The notes: a model not told the origin generated them from the sequence alone. DNA of 64,000 nt from Lacticaseibacillus thailandensis DSM 22698 = JCM 13996 (GCF_001312865.1 NZ_BBER01000003.1:62001-126000), one strand, 5' to 3'. Shown: positions 1-10,434, counted from the stretch's first letter. Numbers and translations: made by a program.

Positions 1-411
1 AGTGCATCGCGCCGTTGTAATCGTTGTTCCGCAGGTGCTCCTCGACCTGGCCTAAGTTCCGCACCAGGTGCATCGTCAACGTCACCGCAAACTCGGCGAT
101 GGCTTCCGGTGAGTACGCCGGCACGTTACTAATGCGGATCCCCGCGGCTTGGCGCCATCCATATCGATGTTGTCCAGGCCGACGTTCCGGATCGACAAAA
201 ACTTGATGCCAAGGTCCGCCATCTTCTGGAATAACGCGGCGCTATATGGCACCGTCTGCATACACGTGATCCCGTCATAACCAGCAGCTTGGTCCACGTT
301 ATCCTCGTTCAGGGTCGCGGTAATCTGCTTCAGCTCGTTCCCTGTCCGTTTAGACCACTCCGTTAAGTACTGCACCTCGTCGGGCCGGGTACCAAAAGAA
401 ACTATCTTCAT
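1..411 (-). CDS. D-2-hydroxyacid dehydrogenase, D-lactate dehydrogenase-like (partial, frameshifted)
   Basis: NAD-dependent D-2-hydroxyacid dehydrogenases reduce pyruvate or related 2-keto acids to D-hydroxy acids in the cytosol. Only the N-terminal ~137 residues are in the window; the gene runs off the left edge. The start ATG (409-411) follows AAAGGAG in the leader. The protein opens MKIVSFGTRPDEV, then carries the family segment NVGLDNIDMDGAK and, after a frame break near 148, AAGIRISNVPAYSPEAIAEF, which is the typical D-LDH hinge region. One base appears missing in the AAG-GCC junction. Lactobacilli carry several paralogues, so the substrate (lactate or 2-hydroxyisocaproate) cannot be fixed. 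The catalytic Arg, Glu and His lie outside the window. Confidence 0.85.
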
Positions 412-521
412 GAAAATGTGTGCTCCTTTCACCTTGACGGCGCACTCGCGCCAAAATTCGCAACATTCAACCAAAGTAGTGGTGGCTAGGCACGCGAGCT
501 CAGCCACCCTTTAGTTATATT

Positions 522-1022
522 TTACCGGATTGACCCTTCCCGGGATAGTAAGAAAGCCTTTAATTTACTGCCGCCACGATACTGACCCACGCCACCCGCC
601 GCGGGCACGACGCGGTGACACGGCACAACCAACGGTAGCGGATTCGTTGCCACCGCGTGTGCCACGGCGCGCACCGCGGTTGGCTGTTCAATGGCACGGG
701 CAATGTCCGTGTAGGTCCGCGTCTGGCCCCGGGGGATGGCCCTCAACGCGGCCCAGACGCGGTGCTGAAAGTCAGTCCCCCGCAGCTGATAATCACGGGC
801 GGGTAACGGCACTGCCTTATTCAGCATCAGCGTCACCGCCCGCACCAATGTTGGCGGCACCCCATGGTCAGCAATTGCCACGTCCTTTGGCAATCTGAGT
901 AATTTGTAGACATCGTCCGGCCGTTCACCCGGAAAACCTAAGTAGACCACCTGCTGGTTATCCGCCACCAGGATCCAGCGACCCCGTGGTCCGTTGATTA
1001 CCGTACTTCTGAGCATTACCAC
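522..1022 (-). CDS. ogt: Methylated-DNA--protein-cysteine methyltransferase
   Basis: Suicidal DNA-repair protein that moves O6-alkyl groups from guanine to its own cysteine. The acceptor motif PCHRV is present near the C-terminus, preceded by the helix-turn-helix segment (RAVAHAVATNPLP) and the Arg-finger region FQHRVWAALRAIPRGQTRTY. About 166 residues, normal for the family. The frame is open upstream to 1070, but an AGGAG sits nine bases before a GTG at 1022; an ATG at 1016 is the alternative start. It is read on the same strand as the upstream-edge dehydrogenase and divergently from ddl. No frame break is seen. Confidence 0.9.
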   Translation of the reverse strand: MVMLRSTVINGPRGRWILVADNQQVVYLGFPGERPDDVYKLLRLPKDVAIADHGVPPTLVRAVTLMLNKAVPLPARDYQLRGTDFQHRVWAALRAIPRGQTRTYTDIARAIEQPTAVRAVAHAVATNPLPLVVPCHRVVPAAGGVGQYRGGSKLKAFLLSREGSIR

Positions 1023-1181
1023 ACCTGCTTTCTCCTGCCCACCAACTAGAATCAATCTCGATGTACTCATTATAGTCCGCGACGGTATTAAAATTTGCTT
1101 AACGTGTAAACGCTGCCAAATCCACGTACACCCCGAATATGTTAAACTTAGGGTTCTAAATACAACGGAGGTTTTATGGAT

Positions 1182-2240
1182 ATGAAAATTTGCGTCTTAG
1201 CGGGCGGTCGCAGTACCGAACGCAACGTATCAATTTCTAGTGGTACGCGTATCACGCAGGCGCTGCGTGAAGCCGGCCACCAGGCCACCTTTGTCGACCT
1301 ATTCTTGGGCTACGACCTTAGTGGCGTCGACGACGTGAACGACGTCTTTGCGGATGCCAACCTAATTGACGGTTTGGCCATCAGCGACGCCGTACTCACA
1401 GATGACGATATTAACGCACTCCGGACGGACGGGAGTACCGAGCTGTTTGGTCCGGGCGTCCTTGAAATTGCCAAGGCGGCGGACATCGTTTACCTCGCCC
1501 TGCATGGTGGCGACGGCGAGAACGGGAAGGTACAAGCTTACCTTGACTTAAACAACATCCGCTACACGGGTAGTGGTGCCCTGCGTCGGGGTTGACCATG
1601 AACAAGGTCTTTAGCAAGAAGATCATGCTGGAAAGCGGCATCCCGACGGCCAAGTTCAAGGAAGCGCTGCGCAAAGACGGCACGCACCAGCAGATGCCGT
1701 TCGACTTCCCGATGATCGTCAAGCCCACGAGCGGCGGTTCCAGCGTGGGGATGACCATTGCCCACAACGCTGCGGAGCTAGAAGCTGGTTTGGCGGAAGC
1801 TTCCGCTTTGACCCCAGCGCCATCGTGGAAGAATTCATTACCGGTCGCGAGTTCTCTCTGGGCGTGGTCAACGGTCAGGCGCTGCCAGCCATTGAGATCA
1901 AGGTGCATGACGCTGGTACGACTTTGAGCACAAGTTCCAGCCCGGCCACACCGACTTTATCACCCCACCGGAAGACTTGGACGACAGTATTCACCAGCAG
2001 ATGAAGGACATCGCCCAGGACACGATGCGGGCTCTCGACCTGCAGAATTACGCCCGGGTGGACTTCTTCGTGACGCCGGACGACCAGCTGTACGTCATTG
2101 AGGCCAACAACTTGCCAGGGATGACGCCGTTGTCCCTGCTGCCACAGGAAGCCGAAGCTGCGGGAATCAAGTACCCCGAACTGGTCGACTCCATCGTGCG
2201 TGGCAAGATGGACTTGTACGACCAAGGTCTAGCCATCTAA
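1182..2240 (+). CDS. ddl: D-alanine--D-alanine/D-lactate ligase (frameshifted)
   Basis: ATP-grasp ligase making the terminal depsipeptide or dipeptide of peptidoglycan. Repaired length is about 353 residues. Visible landmarks are the N-terminal [32 protein letters not shown], the ATP loop [20 protein letters not shown], and the metal-site segment [19 protein letters not shown]. The omega-loop reads YDFEHKF, with Phe where D-Ala-D-Ala enzymes have Tyr (Lys-Tyr); that change is the known marker of D-Ala-D-Lac specificity. Three breaks, near 1585, 1801 and 1916, each look like one missing base. Start: ATG 1182 is ten bases from GGAGG, whereas ATG 1176 is only four. A strong terminator follows. 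Confidence 0.88.
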
Positions 2241-2254
2241 ATACGTCTAGTCAC

Positions 2255-2291
2255 AAACAGCCCCGCGGCGTGCACCGCGAGGCTGTTTTGT
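2255..2291 (+). terminator. Rho-independent terminator after ddl
   Basis: The inverted repeat AACAGCC-CGCGG...CCGCG-GGCTGTT is followed by a T-rich run, directly downstream of the ddl stop. The next 120 bases up to the end of rhaD hold nothing I can name except a 7-bp dyad (2408-2422) overlapping the rhaD stop. Confidence 0.85.
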
Positions 2292-2418
2292 TGGCTATTG
2301 GTTTAGTAGAAGGATTACATTGGGCGTCCGGCCTCATAATCGACCAGATCTCTTCATGCGGTAACTTTGGACAATGGACTAACCAACAAATCACCATGCA
2401 TGAATTCCTGATTCGGAA

Positions 2419-3249
2419 TCAGTCAAAGCGATCTGCCAATTGCTGCAAATTCTTATCGGTGATTTCGTTCAAGATAGTGCCGCCCTGGGCCTTAATAGCC
2501 GTGTAAATTGTGGCCGCCTTTTCGACAGTTTCAATCAGGCCAAAGGCTTCATCAATCGACTCACCAGCTGCGAAGATACCATGCTGTGGCCATAGTACTA
2601 GGCGGAACGAGTTCATCTTATCAGCAGTGGCGGAACCAATCTCGTTGGTACCTGGTGTCATGTATGGTAGAACACCGATGCCTTCAGGAAATACCACAAT
2701 CGACTCAGCCTGCATCTTCCACAGAATGCGACTGAAACGTTTTTCTTCCAAAGGAACGGTGAAACTCATGGCAACTAGGTTTGTTGGATGGCAGTGCATT
2801 ACCACATGCTGTTTGGAATCTTGCTTCAAGCGGTTGATGTGTGTCATCAGGTGAGCAGGGAACTCACTAGTTGGCTGGCCGCCATCAGAGAAGCCCCACA
2901 TCAGGTCAACGCTGTGGCCATCTTTGCGAATCCGTACCAACCCAGTATCACGCTCAGGAAAATCGCGTACATTCTTGAAGTAACGGCCAGTACCAGTAAC
3001 CAAGAAGTAGTCACCAGCCAATTCAGAAGCGTCAAACTTAATTGGAATGACCCGGTTTACTTCGTGAACATCGCCATAACCTCGCAATTCATCTTCGGTC
3101 AGGCGGTAGCTGACATTGCCACCATTACGTTCATCCCAGCCATGATCATACAGTAGCCAGGTAACCTTCTTCATTTGAGCAACATACGGAGAATCAACAA
3201 ACGCCTGAGTATACTCCGGGTTCAAAAATTCTGTCTTTTCATCAGCCAT
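2419..3249 (-). CDS. rhaD: Rhamnulose-1-phosphate aldolase
   Basis: Zinc-dependent class II aldolase that splits L-rhamnulose-1-phosphate into dihydroxyacetone phosphate and L-lactaldehyde, the last step of rhamnose catabolism. The family signatures are complete: NGGNVSYR near residue 45, [12 protein letters not shown], the zinc-binding HCHPTN (two His), and the third His in WPQHGIF. The start [13 protein letters not shown] (ATG 3249) lies nine bases after AAGGAAGG; the frame is open 33 bases further upstream. It is the last gene of the rha operon, 45 bases after rhaA, and has no frame break. Length 276 residues, as usual. Confidence 0.97.
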   Translation of the reverse strand: MADEKTEFLNPEYTQAFVDSPYVAQMKKVTWLLYDHGWDERNGGNVSYRLTEDELRGYGDVHEVNRVIPIKFDASELAGDYFLVTGTGRYFKNVRDFPERDTGLVRIRKDGHSVDLMWGFSDGGQPTSEFPAHLMTHINRLKQDSKQHVVMHCHPTNLVAMSFTVPLEEKRFSRILWKMQAESIVVFPEGIGVLPYMTPGTNEIGSATADKMNSFRLVLWPQHGIFAAGESIDEAFGLIETVEKAATIYTAIKAQGGTILNEITDKNLQQLADRFD

Positions 3250-3294
3250 GTCTATTTTCCTTCCTTCACCATCAAAGCTCATTAACTTATTTAA

Positions 3295-4565
3295 TTAGTT
3301 ACGCTTGAACAGAACATCCTTCTCGTACTGGTGAACATTATTCATCCAGTCCATCCCAACCGGGACACCGTTTTGTTCACAGTACTTATCCCAAACTGCA
3401 CCGAATGGCATAGACTTCAGTTCTTCGGTTTCAGCCAGGCGAGTAGTAAAGTCAAAGTTCTGTTCTGCCTGCTTCAGTTGATCCGTTGGTTCGAGCAAAG
3501 CCATCAACAGGGCCTTCTGCGTTGCACGAGTGCCAACAACCCAGGCAGCAACACGGTTAATAGTGGCGTCAAAGTAATCAGTGCCCAAGTGGATCTTGTC
3601 TTCATAACCATCACGGATAATACTCCGCGTAATGCGAATGAGCGCATCGTCCATAATAACTACGTGGTCAGAATCCCAACGAACGGGACGAGAAACGTGC
3701 ATGAACATACCCTTACCACCAAACGGGAAGAATGAAGAGAACTTATCTGACACGTCTTCAGTTGGGTGGAAGTGCCCAGCGTCAATGGTCCAGTACTTGC
3801 CACGCGTCAAAGCATAATTCTCATAGAATAGGTGTGAACCAGCAGTGTAGGATTCAATCCCAGTACCAAACAACTTGCCTTCAAAGGACTCAATCGTGTT
3901 CTTTTCATCGAACTCATCCTTTTCAATCTCGTCCAACGACTTCAGCAACCGCTCACGAGGGCCACGCTTGTCAATCGGGTTGTCCTTGAAACCATCGGGA
4001 ATCCAGAAATCATTGATACACTGTGAACCCAGCTGTTCACCAATGTAGTTGGAAATAATCCGTGAACGCTTCCCATGTTCAATCCAAAATTCACGGATCT
4101 TCGGATCAGGCGATGCCAGCGTAAAGTTGTGAACAACCTTTGGGTGGGAGAAGAACGTACCGTTAAAGTCCAAACCGATGCCTTCCTGCTTAGCCCAATC
4201 AACCCAGTACTTGAAGTCCTCAGGTTCAAGTTCATTCAGGTCCTTCTTCTTACTGGTAACCGCATGGAATCCGTGAATCTGGACCCGTTGCTTACCAGGA
4301 ATGAGGGTCAGGGCCTCGTGCAAGTCACCTGTCAACTCATCAGGGTTTTAGCAACACCAGGGTAGTTGCCAGAAACACCAATACCACCAGTTAGTTCATG
4401 TTCAGGGAACAGGAAGCCTTTAACATCGTCCCCTTGCCAGGCGTGAATAGAAATAGGAATTTTGGATAACCGCTGCATTGCCTTATCAGTGTCTACGCCC
4501 AGCTCGGCGTAACGCTGCTTAGCAACTTCATAAGCTCGATCAACTAATTCTGCTTTAACCATCAT
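3295..4565 (-). CDS. rhaA: L-rhamnose isomerase (frameshifted)
   Basis: Mn/Zn-dependent TIM-barrel isomerase converting L-rhamnose to L-rhamnulose. Repaired length is about 423 residues, matching the family (~420). Landmarks are ISIHAWQGDDVKGFLFPEHE at the N-terminus, VQIHGFHAV, GLDFNGTFFSHPK, WIPDGFKD, WTIDAGHFHPTE and HLGTDYFDATINR. One break near 4343, in a GGG/CCC run, splits residues 1-77 from the rest; restoring a C gives VAKTPDELTGDLHEAL. It sits 29 bases after rhaM and 45 before rhaD in one operon. Confidence 0.96.
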
Positions 4566-4594
4566 GTATACTTCCCTTCAAATTTTTAAATTGT

Positions 4595-4909
4595 TTAATC
4601 TAGATGAAATACTTCGTTCAGATCCACAGTCACAGGACTGTTATCCGGATTGGTTGACATCAATGGCTCCATGTAAGCCCACCATTTCTTGCAAATATCC
4701 GTGTTTGCAATCTCGTTGTACTTCTCAACGTCAGGTACTTCCAAGTACGCGAACAACTCACCATTGTCCTGATTAAGGAAGATTGAATAATTAGTAGCGC
4801 CGTGCTCTTTGAGTGCCGCCTTCATTTCCGGCCACAACTCACTATGACGTTTCTGATACTCATCAAATGCGTTAGTATGCAGAAACATAATTTGTGCAAT
4901 TCGCTCCAC
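4595..4909 (-). CDS. rhaM: L-rhamnose mutarotase
   Basis: Interconverts alpha and beta anomers of L-rhamnose, feeding the isomerase. The 104-residue length and the motifs [25 protein letters not shown] and [13 protein letters not shown] are those of the RhaM/YiiL family (conserved Tyr, His and the Trp pair). The start is a GTG (4907-4909), ten bases after GGAGG. It lies only two bases past the rhaB stop, so translational coupling to rhaB is likely. Confidence 0.95.
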   Translation of the reverse strand: MERIAQIMFLHTNAFDEYQKRHSELWPEMKAALKEHGATNYSIFLNQDNGELFAYLEVPDVEKYNEIANTDICKKWWAYMEPLMSTNPDNSPVTVDLNEVFHLD

Positions 4910-4911
4910 TG

Positions 4912-6389
4912 CTATACCGCCTCCTTTGATTCGTGGTGAATACTACTCAGAAAATCGCAATACCGATCAAGCACACCCACATACTTATTCGCTTCTGGCT
5001 GGTAATGTTTCAAGCCAAAAGAATTTTCAATTAACTTGCGTCCAGCTACCACGTTATCAACCTCACCGCTAGTAATCATTTGCACAATGATGTTACCAAT
5101 GGCAGTGGCTTCGCTTGGGCCCGCCACCACTTCAACGCCAGCCAATGTACTCGTGAGCTGATTCATTAATTCAACGTTAGATCCACCACCCACGATGTTA
5201 AGCGTATCAATTGGCTTGCTGAGGATACCGCTGAGCTTGTGAATCTCGTTTGCGTAGTACAACGAGAGATTATCGTAAATCACCCGCGTCAATTCTCCTG
5301 GCGTCGTCGGAACAAATTGATTAGTTTCTCGCGCGTAATTCTGAATGGTTTGAATCATGCTCTTAGGGTTTGTAAACCGTGTATCGTTGACATCTATAAA
5401 CGTCTGAAACGGTGCTACCTGAGTAGCCTGAGCAGCTAGCTCCTTGAAGCTATAACGATCGTTCAGTTCGTGCCGAACACACTGCAAAATCCACAGACCC
5501 ATGATGTTTTTCAGAAAACGATAAGTACCATAAGCACCCCATTCGTTGGTGTAATTTTCAGCGAAGGCATCCAGGCCATTCTCGGGAACATTAAGTTCCG
5601 CGCCTAGCAGTGACCAAGTGCCCGAACTGAGAAATGCCCAATTGTCGCCCTTACCTGGAGTGCCAACAACGGCACTAGCGGTATCATGTGTAGCAACCGT
5701 GATTACCTCAGTTTCGGGGATGTCATATTTAACGTGCCACTTATGACTGACACTGCCCAAGACGGTCCCAGCATCAACTAAGTGAGGAAATTGATCCTGA
5801 CTAACGTTGACAGACTTAGCGAGGTCTTTATCGAACAATCCCTGCCGTAAATTCAGCATCTGCGTGGTTGAAGCGTTAGTCTCTTCAGTCACTGCGTTAC
5901 CTGTTAGCACATAACCAATGTAATCAGGAATCATTAAAATCTTATCGGTCTTCGCCAAGTTGTCCTTATCTTCTGTGTACAATTGGTAAAGCGTGTTGAA
6001 CGTTTGGAATTGAATGCCAGTTTTTTTCATAAATATATTGCTTAGACAGCTTACTGGTCAGTGCATTAATAGCACCTTCAGTGCGCTTATCGCGATAACT
6101 AATTGGATCATGGAGTTTCTGACCATCATTGCCAACTAGCACGTAATCAACTGCCCACGTATCAATGCCCAAGTCGACCTGACTGATACCCATGTGCTTG
6201 ATTTTTTTCCAAACCGGTAAAAATTTCGTCGATAATGTGATCAATCTGCCAGTAATCGTGCCCGTTAATTTCCTTGAACCCATTCTTAAAACGGTGCACT
6301 TCCTTAAGCTCTAACTTACCGTCGACCTTTTTGGCCAACATCAGGCGCCCAGATGATGCGCCGACGTCAACTGCAACGTATGCCTTCAT
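4912..6389 (-). CDS. rhaB: Rhamnulokinase (frameshifted)
   Basis: FGGY-family sugar kinase that phosphorylates L-rhamnulose at C1. After repair it is about 492 residues. Motifs: N-terminal phosphate-1 loop [51 protein letters not shown], and the adenosine segment [15 protein letters not shown]. Two breaks fall in T7 runs (6021-6027 and 6202-6208, A7 on the coding strand); removing one base from each gives GLEKIKHMG and YIYEKTGIQFQ with no other change. It starts 16 bases after the transporter stop and belongs to the same transcript. Confidence 0.95.
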
Positions 6390-6405
6390 GTACTCACCCT
6401 CTTAG

Positions 6406-7775
6406 CTATTTTGTTGACCCAGTCCGAGGTAAACTGACGTGCCCACTGATGTTGACACCAGTACTCCCTTTAGAAGTAGAGTCAGTCATATCTTGGTCAG
6501 TTGCTTGACCGTCCACAAACTCGGGGCCATATTGTTCAAGCGTAATTTCTTCAAGACTCTTGTCCTTTGTCTGCGGCGTCCAGATAGTACCAATAACCAG
6601 AGATACGATCAGTAGGACAATCATGCAAATGCCGGCAACTGTGAATCCCAACGAACTCAATACTGTAGGAAAAATGATTGACCAAACACCAGCGGAAGCC
6701 CGTACGACGAAGAACATGACACCTTGAGAACCAGCCCGGAACTGTGTTGGAAACAGTTCGGTAGCCCACAGTGCATACCATGCTTGAGCACCAATACCAG
6801 CGCTAATACCCCAAAGAATAACGAATGCCCACAAACTCCAGGATTGCTGCATGCCGACAAACGTTAAGACAACCCACGAAGCTGCAGCCATTGCTGCGCC
6901 AACAAAGAAGAAAATACGGTGGTTAACTTTGTCACCAAACTTAGCAAAACCAAAGTAAGTTGCTAATGCCGTAAGAATCCACAGAACTGCTTGGAGAATG
7001 TCCGCTTGTGATGTGGAAATACCACCAGCCGTTTCATATACGTATGGCATAAAGAATCCCATGGCGCCAGCAACTAAGTTCCAAAACATGTATACGCCGA
7101 TGAGGAAGAACAACCACTTAACGGAAGTGTGGTTCGAAAACAGCGTACGGTATGGGTGCTGCTTATGCCCACTTGCCTGTTCGTGCTGCTTCTCAGCTTC
7201 CCAAGCCTTGGATTCGCCCAGGCCTTTTTGAAGATTCCAAGCGATGAAGCAACGATAGTTAAGAAACCAAATAGAATCCGGTTGCCGAAAAGACCTAGCG
7301 GTGAAAGTAATACAGCGAGTGTGTAAATAACCGCTGGTCCTAACGACCAGGCAAACTGAGAAACACCAATATTTTTGGCCCGGGCATCATCATCTGAAGT
7401 TTCGGAAATATATGTCCAACTAGCAGGAACACCAGCGCCCACCGCCAAACCTGTGATCAGGAAACCAATCAGTAACATTGGGAAGTTGGCGGCAAACATA
7501 ACGAGAATAGTACCCACCATGTAGACCAACATGTCATAAGTATAAATAACCTTACGGCCAAACTTGTCAGACAACGTACCGCCAATTAGGGCACCAATAG
7601 CTGCACCAAATGCATTGGCCGACAACGCACCTAAAAGTCCAACTGCAAAACTACTAAGGCCAAAATGACTGGTCCAGAGTGTCAACCCAGCAGATCCCGC
7701 AACGATACTGCCCGAGTCCAGAAAGTTGGTAATTGACACCCTGACTGTAGATTTAAAAGACCCTTCTGCGGCCAT
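6406..7775 (-). CDS. MFS sugar transporter, probable L-rhamnose permease (frameshifted)
   Basis: Twelve-helix major facilitator of the sugar-porter type, about 455 residues when repaired. The loop 2-3 signature DKFGRKVIYTYD is clear, as are long hydrophobic segments and a cytoplasmic tail ending SLEEITLEQYGPEF plus a polar stretch. It is the first gene of the rha operon and the only transporter there, so L-rhamnose uptake is the inferred role; the family alone does not prove the substrate. A strong GAGGAGG precedes the ATG. The break near 7250 is one missing base; restoring it gives TIVCFIAWNLQKG. Its promoter region contains a cre-like site. Confidence 0.85.
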
Positions 7776-7831
7776 ATTATTTACCTCCTCTGCTAATTTT
7801 TTTTATTGTTATTGCTTGCTTACAGTTGCTA

Positions 7832-7845
7832 TTTAAGCGCTTCCA
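7832..7845. promoter_or_regulatory. Candidate cre (CcpA) site between the rha operon and araC-type gene
   Basis: TTTAAGCGCTTCCA matches 12 of 14 positions of the cre consensus TGWAANCGNTNWCA. It lies between the divergent starts of the rhamnose operon (7775) and its regulator (7907), the expected place for glucose repression of a catabolic operon. I see no convincing -35/-10 pair for either gene, as is common for AraC-activated promoters. Confidence 0.5.
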
Positions 7846-7906
7846 GACTACACTAACAATGTCAGATTTCTACATGATATAGGACAAATTCACAGGGGGG
7901 ATAATT

Positions 7907-8927
7907 ATGGATCCCACTATTTTGAAGCGTTTACAAGAACTCACACCTGTCGAAAAAGAGCAGCTAAAGAATCAGTCGTTAAATGACGACATTCCTCCAG
8001 CTGCTCTAGACTTAGCGGGTATGCACCGCTTAAACCGGCCCGTTTTTAATGATTACTTTTTCAATAATCGCAATGTTTTCGTTAGTAAGCATAATCGTTT
8101 CGCCCCCTACCCTTTGCATAGTCACCATTCTTGGAGATCAATTACGTCATCTCCGGTGAAATTCACGAAGTAGTTAATGGGGACCCAATTACGCTAAAAA
8201 AAAAACGACCTGCTATTGCTGGACGTCGGTAGTTCTCATTCAATTGCATCCCCCGGAGCTAATGACATTATGCTCAACATTCTTTTCCGAGACAAAAATA
8301 TTTCAATTAATCTACTCAACCAAATTCAGAGTCGGCAAAGTGAATTGTATAACTTCCTCATTAACCGCGTATTTAAGCAGCAACAGTCTGGTTCCTACTT
8401 ACTCTTCCCCAAGGAACCAGATAACGACGATGTTAAGTTGACCGTTGAACGACTAATTGAAGAATACTATCTGCACCGGCCCTTTGCGGACACTATCATC
8501 CAAGCTTACCTAACTATTCTCATTGCCAAGCTCGTCAGAAACTATCGCATAACAGCAGACCACGCCACCTCATCACAAAAAATCATCATCAAAATCCTCC
8601 AGGAAATTCATAATAATTACCAACACGCAAGCTTAGCGTCCATTGCCAAGAAATACGCCTACAACGCAAACTACTTGGGTAACCAATTTCGCAAGGAAAC
8701 GGGAAAAACCTTCAGCCAGGCGCTAACATCAGAGCGACTGATTCATGCCAAGCAATTGGTCAGTTCAACCCAGCTACCAATCATTGAGATAATGCATTCT
8801 GTTGGTATCACTAATTCCAGCTTTTTTTTACCGTAAGTATAAGGCGCAATACGGTTGCCATCCGCGCGATGATCGCGCACAAAACAACAACACCATCACC
8901 TCCATGATTAATGATGGTCTCAGTTAA
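7907..8927 (+). CDS. AraC-family regulator of the rhamnose operon (frameshifted)
   Basis: About 339 residues after repair: an N-terminal cupin effector domain (segment PLHSHQFLEINYVISGEIHE) and a C-terminal pair of helix-turn-helices (ASLASIAKKYAYNANYLGNQF and SVGITNSSFFYRKYKAQYG). It is divergent from the rha operon, so L-rhamnose-dependent activation is inferred. Three breaks: one missing base near 8128, and one extra base in each of an A10 run (8196-8205) and a T8 run (8822-8829). The repaired stop is 8925-8927, past the apparent end at 8836, and it overlaps the stop of the convergent permease gene. A GGGGGG ribosome site precedes the ATG. Confidence 0.88.
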
Positions 8928-9689
8928 AAATATTCTTGGACGAACAAGTATCCTGCCAGCACAAAGGCCAGACCAATAATAACCCGTCTCATAATGAGAG
9001 CGGGAATGTGTCTTACCAACATTGGCCCAACGTACCCACCGATAAATAAGCCAATCCCCAGCGGTAGCACCATTGACCAGTAAATATTTGCGGTGAAGAT
9101 GTACACAATAAACGCGACAAAATTTGCTATTAACGACGCAAAATTCTTAATGGCATTGTTAACCGGAAAGTCCAAGTCATTAGTTGCCATAATGGCTAGC
9201 ATAATCACTCCGGCTGAAGCGCCAAAATAACCGGTATACAATCCCACCAGCAACATTGCTACGTTCGCACCACCACGTGATAACAGTGATTGCTGGTCTA
9301 ATTGCGATCGCTTACCCATTTGGCCACGGCCTGAAAAGACCATTAGCAGTGCAGCGAATAGGATGAGGAACGGCACAATACGTTTGAACGATGATGCCGG
9401 GGCAACCACCAATATCAAACTACCAATGATGCCACCAATAAGGGCAAGTACAGTCGCTTTAATAGTGACTTTTTTTATGTTGCCCTAATTCCTTGGTAGA
9501 TGAAGCAGTCGATCCAATACCTGTAAAAACTAAAGCTGCCGTATTCGTGACATTCGCACTAACTGGCGGCACACCTAGGCTTAAAAGAGCGGGGTATGAA
9601 ACAATTGACGCCAATCCGGCCATTGAGCTACTAAGCCCTGCCGCAATTCCAGCAGCTAACAAATATAAATTAATTAAAAACAAGTGCAT
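8924..9689 (-). CDS. TauE/SafE-family membrane permease (frameshifted)
   Basis: Polytopic membrane protein of the sulfite/anion exporter superfamily, about 254 residues, with roughly eight hydrophobic segments. The two halves carry the family repeat features (AAGIAAGLSSSMAGLASIVS and LLVGLYTGYFGASAGVIMLA, both with the small-residue turn before a Pro- or Met-containing helix). The start MHLFLINLYLL (9689) follows GGAG; the upstream open frame is not needed. One T7 run (9470-9476) has an extra base; repair gives GQHKKVTIKATV. Substrate unknown; it is convergent with the AraC gene and not part of the rha operon. Confidence 0.8.
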
Positions 9690-9782
9690 TTTATTCAACT
9701 CCACGACAGCGGTTTCAATAAGTTCTAGTATACACCACGCATTATCATTGATAACTTGATTGGTATTGATTAGTCTACTTAA

Positions 9783-9821
9783 CACGGACCAGCGCCCCCT
9801 TTAGAGGCGCATTTGTCCGTG
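9783..9821. other. Two-part inverted repeat
   Basis: CACGGAC and GCGCC on the left pair with GGCGC and GTCCGTG on the right, with short internal loops. There is no following T run, so it is not a classical terminator. It lies upstream of the TauE start and downstream of the HxlR stop. Confidence 0.55.
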
Positions 9822-9901
9822 AGTAGCCGTGCGCTTTTCATTATTTAATTAATGCTAGTGCCCCTTAACCATTTCCGCACGGCTTGACTGTTTGCATAAA
9901 C

Positions 9902-10282
9902 TTATCCCTTCGGTTCCGCCAGCTGCAACGCTGCCAACCGTGCGGATCCCCAGCTAAACATGGCCTCCACGATGGGCATGAGACTGGCCCCAATCAGCGT
10001 AAGGCTGTAATACACAGCTTTGCGGTTATTGATCCGCTCTTCACGCCGGGTAATGACCCCGTCTGCGCGTAATTCCTGCAGTTGTTGGGTCAACACCTTG
10101 TGCGTCGCCCCATCCAGTAGGCGCTGCAGTTGGCTAAACCGCAACGTACCATCGTGAAACAGGTGGTAAATGATGACAATTTTATACTTGCCCGAAAACA
10201 GCGACAACGTGTACTCCTTCGCACAGTCGTAATCACGCTGCTGCAACTTGGCTTGAGCGTAGGCTCTTAATGGGTCTGACAT
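9902..10282 (-). CDS. HxlR-family transcriptional regulator
   Basis: Small winged-helix regulator, about 126 residues. It has the HxlR features: an N-terminal Cys (RDYDCAKEYTLSLFSGKYKIVI), the recognition part LRFSQLQRLLDGATHKVLTQQLQEL, and the wing DGVITRREERINNRKAVYYSLT. The start MSDPLRAYAQAK (10282) sits right after AGGAGG. It is divergent from the DJ-1/PfpI gene, and an inverted repeat lies between them; HxlR proteins usually respond to aldehydes or redox stress and control a divergent detoxification gene. Confidence 0.9.
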   Translation of the reverse strand: MSDPLRAYAQAKLQQRDYDCAKEYTLSLFSGKYKIVIIYHLFHDGTLRFSQLQRLLDGATHKVLTQQLQELRADGVITRREERINNRKAVYYSLTLIGASLMPIVEAMFSWGSARLAALQLAEPKG

Positions 10283-10306
10283 GGGTTCCTCCTGGCGGTA
10301 TACGTT

Positions 10307-10340
10307 ATCGTAGTAAGCCAACAGGATACCGCACTACGAT
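10307..10340. promoter_or_regulatory. Inverted repeat, candidate HxlR operator
   Basis: ATCGTAGT (10307-10314) and ACTACGAT (10333-10340) form a perfect 8-bp inverted repeat with an 18-bp spacer in the HxlR/PfpI intergenic region. A dimeric winged-helix protein could bind it. A second small dyad GGCAC-N10-GTGCC follows at 10356-10375. Confidence 0.5.
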
Positions 10341-10378
10341 CCCCGACACAACTTTGGCACGCACAAAAAGGTGCCTTA

Positions 10379-10407
10379 TTGCGCTCCGCAACAATTACTC
10401 CGATAAT
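10379..10407 (+). promoter_or_regulatory. Promoter of the PfpI-family gene
   Basis: TTGCGC and GATAAT are separated by 17 bases, 28 bases before the ATG and just downstream of the inverted repeat. Confidence 0.55.
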
Positions 10408-10434
10408 AGAACTACAAACAAAGGAGGTTCCACA

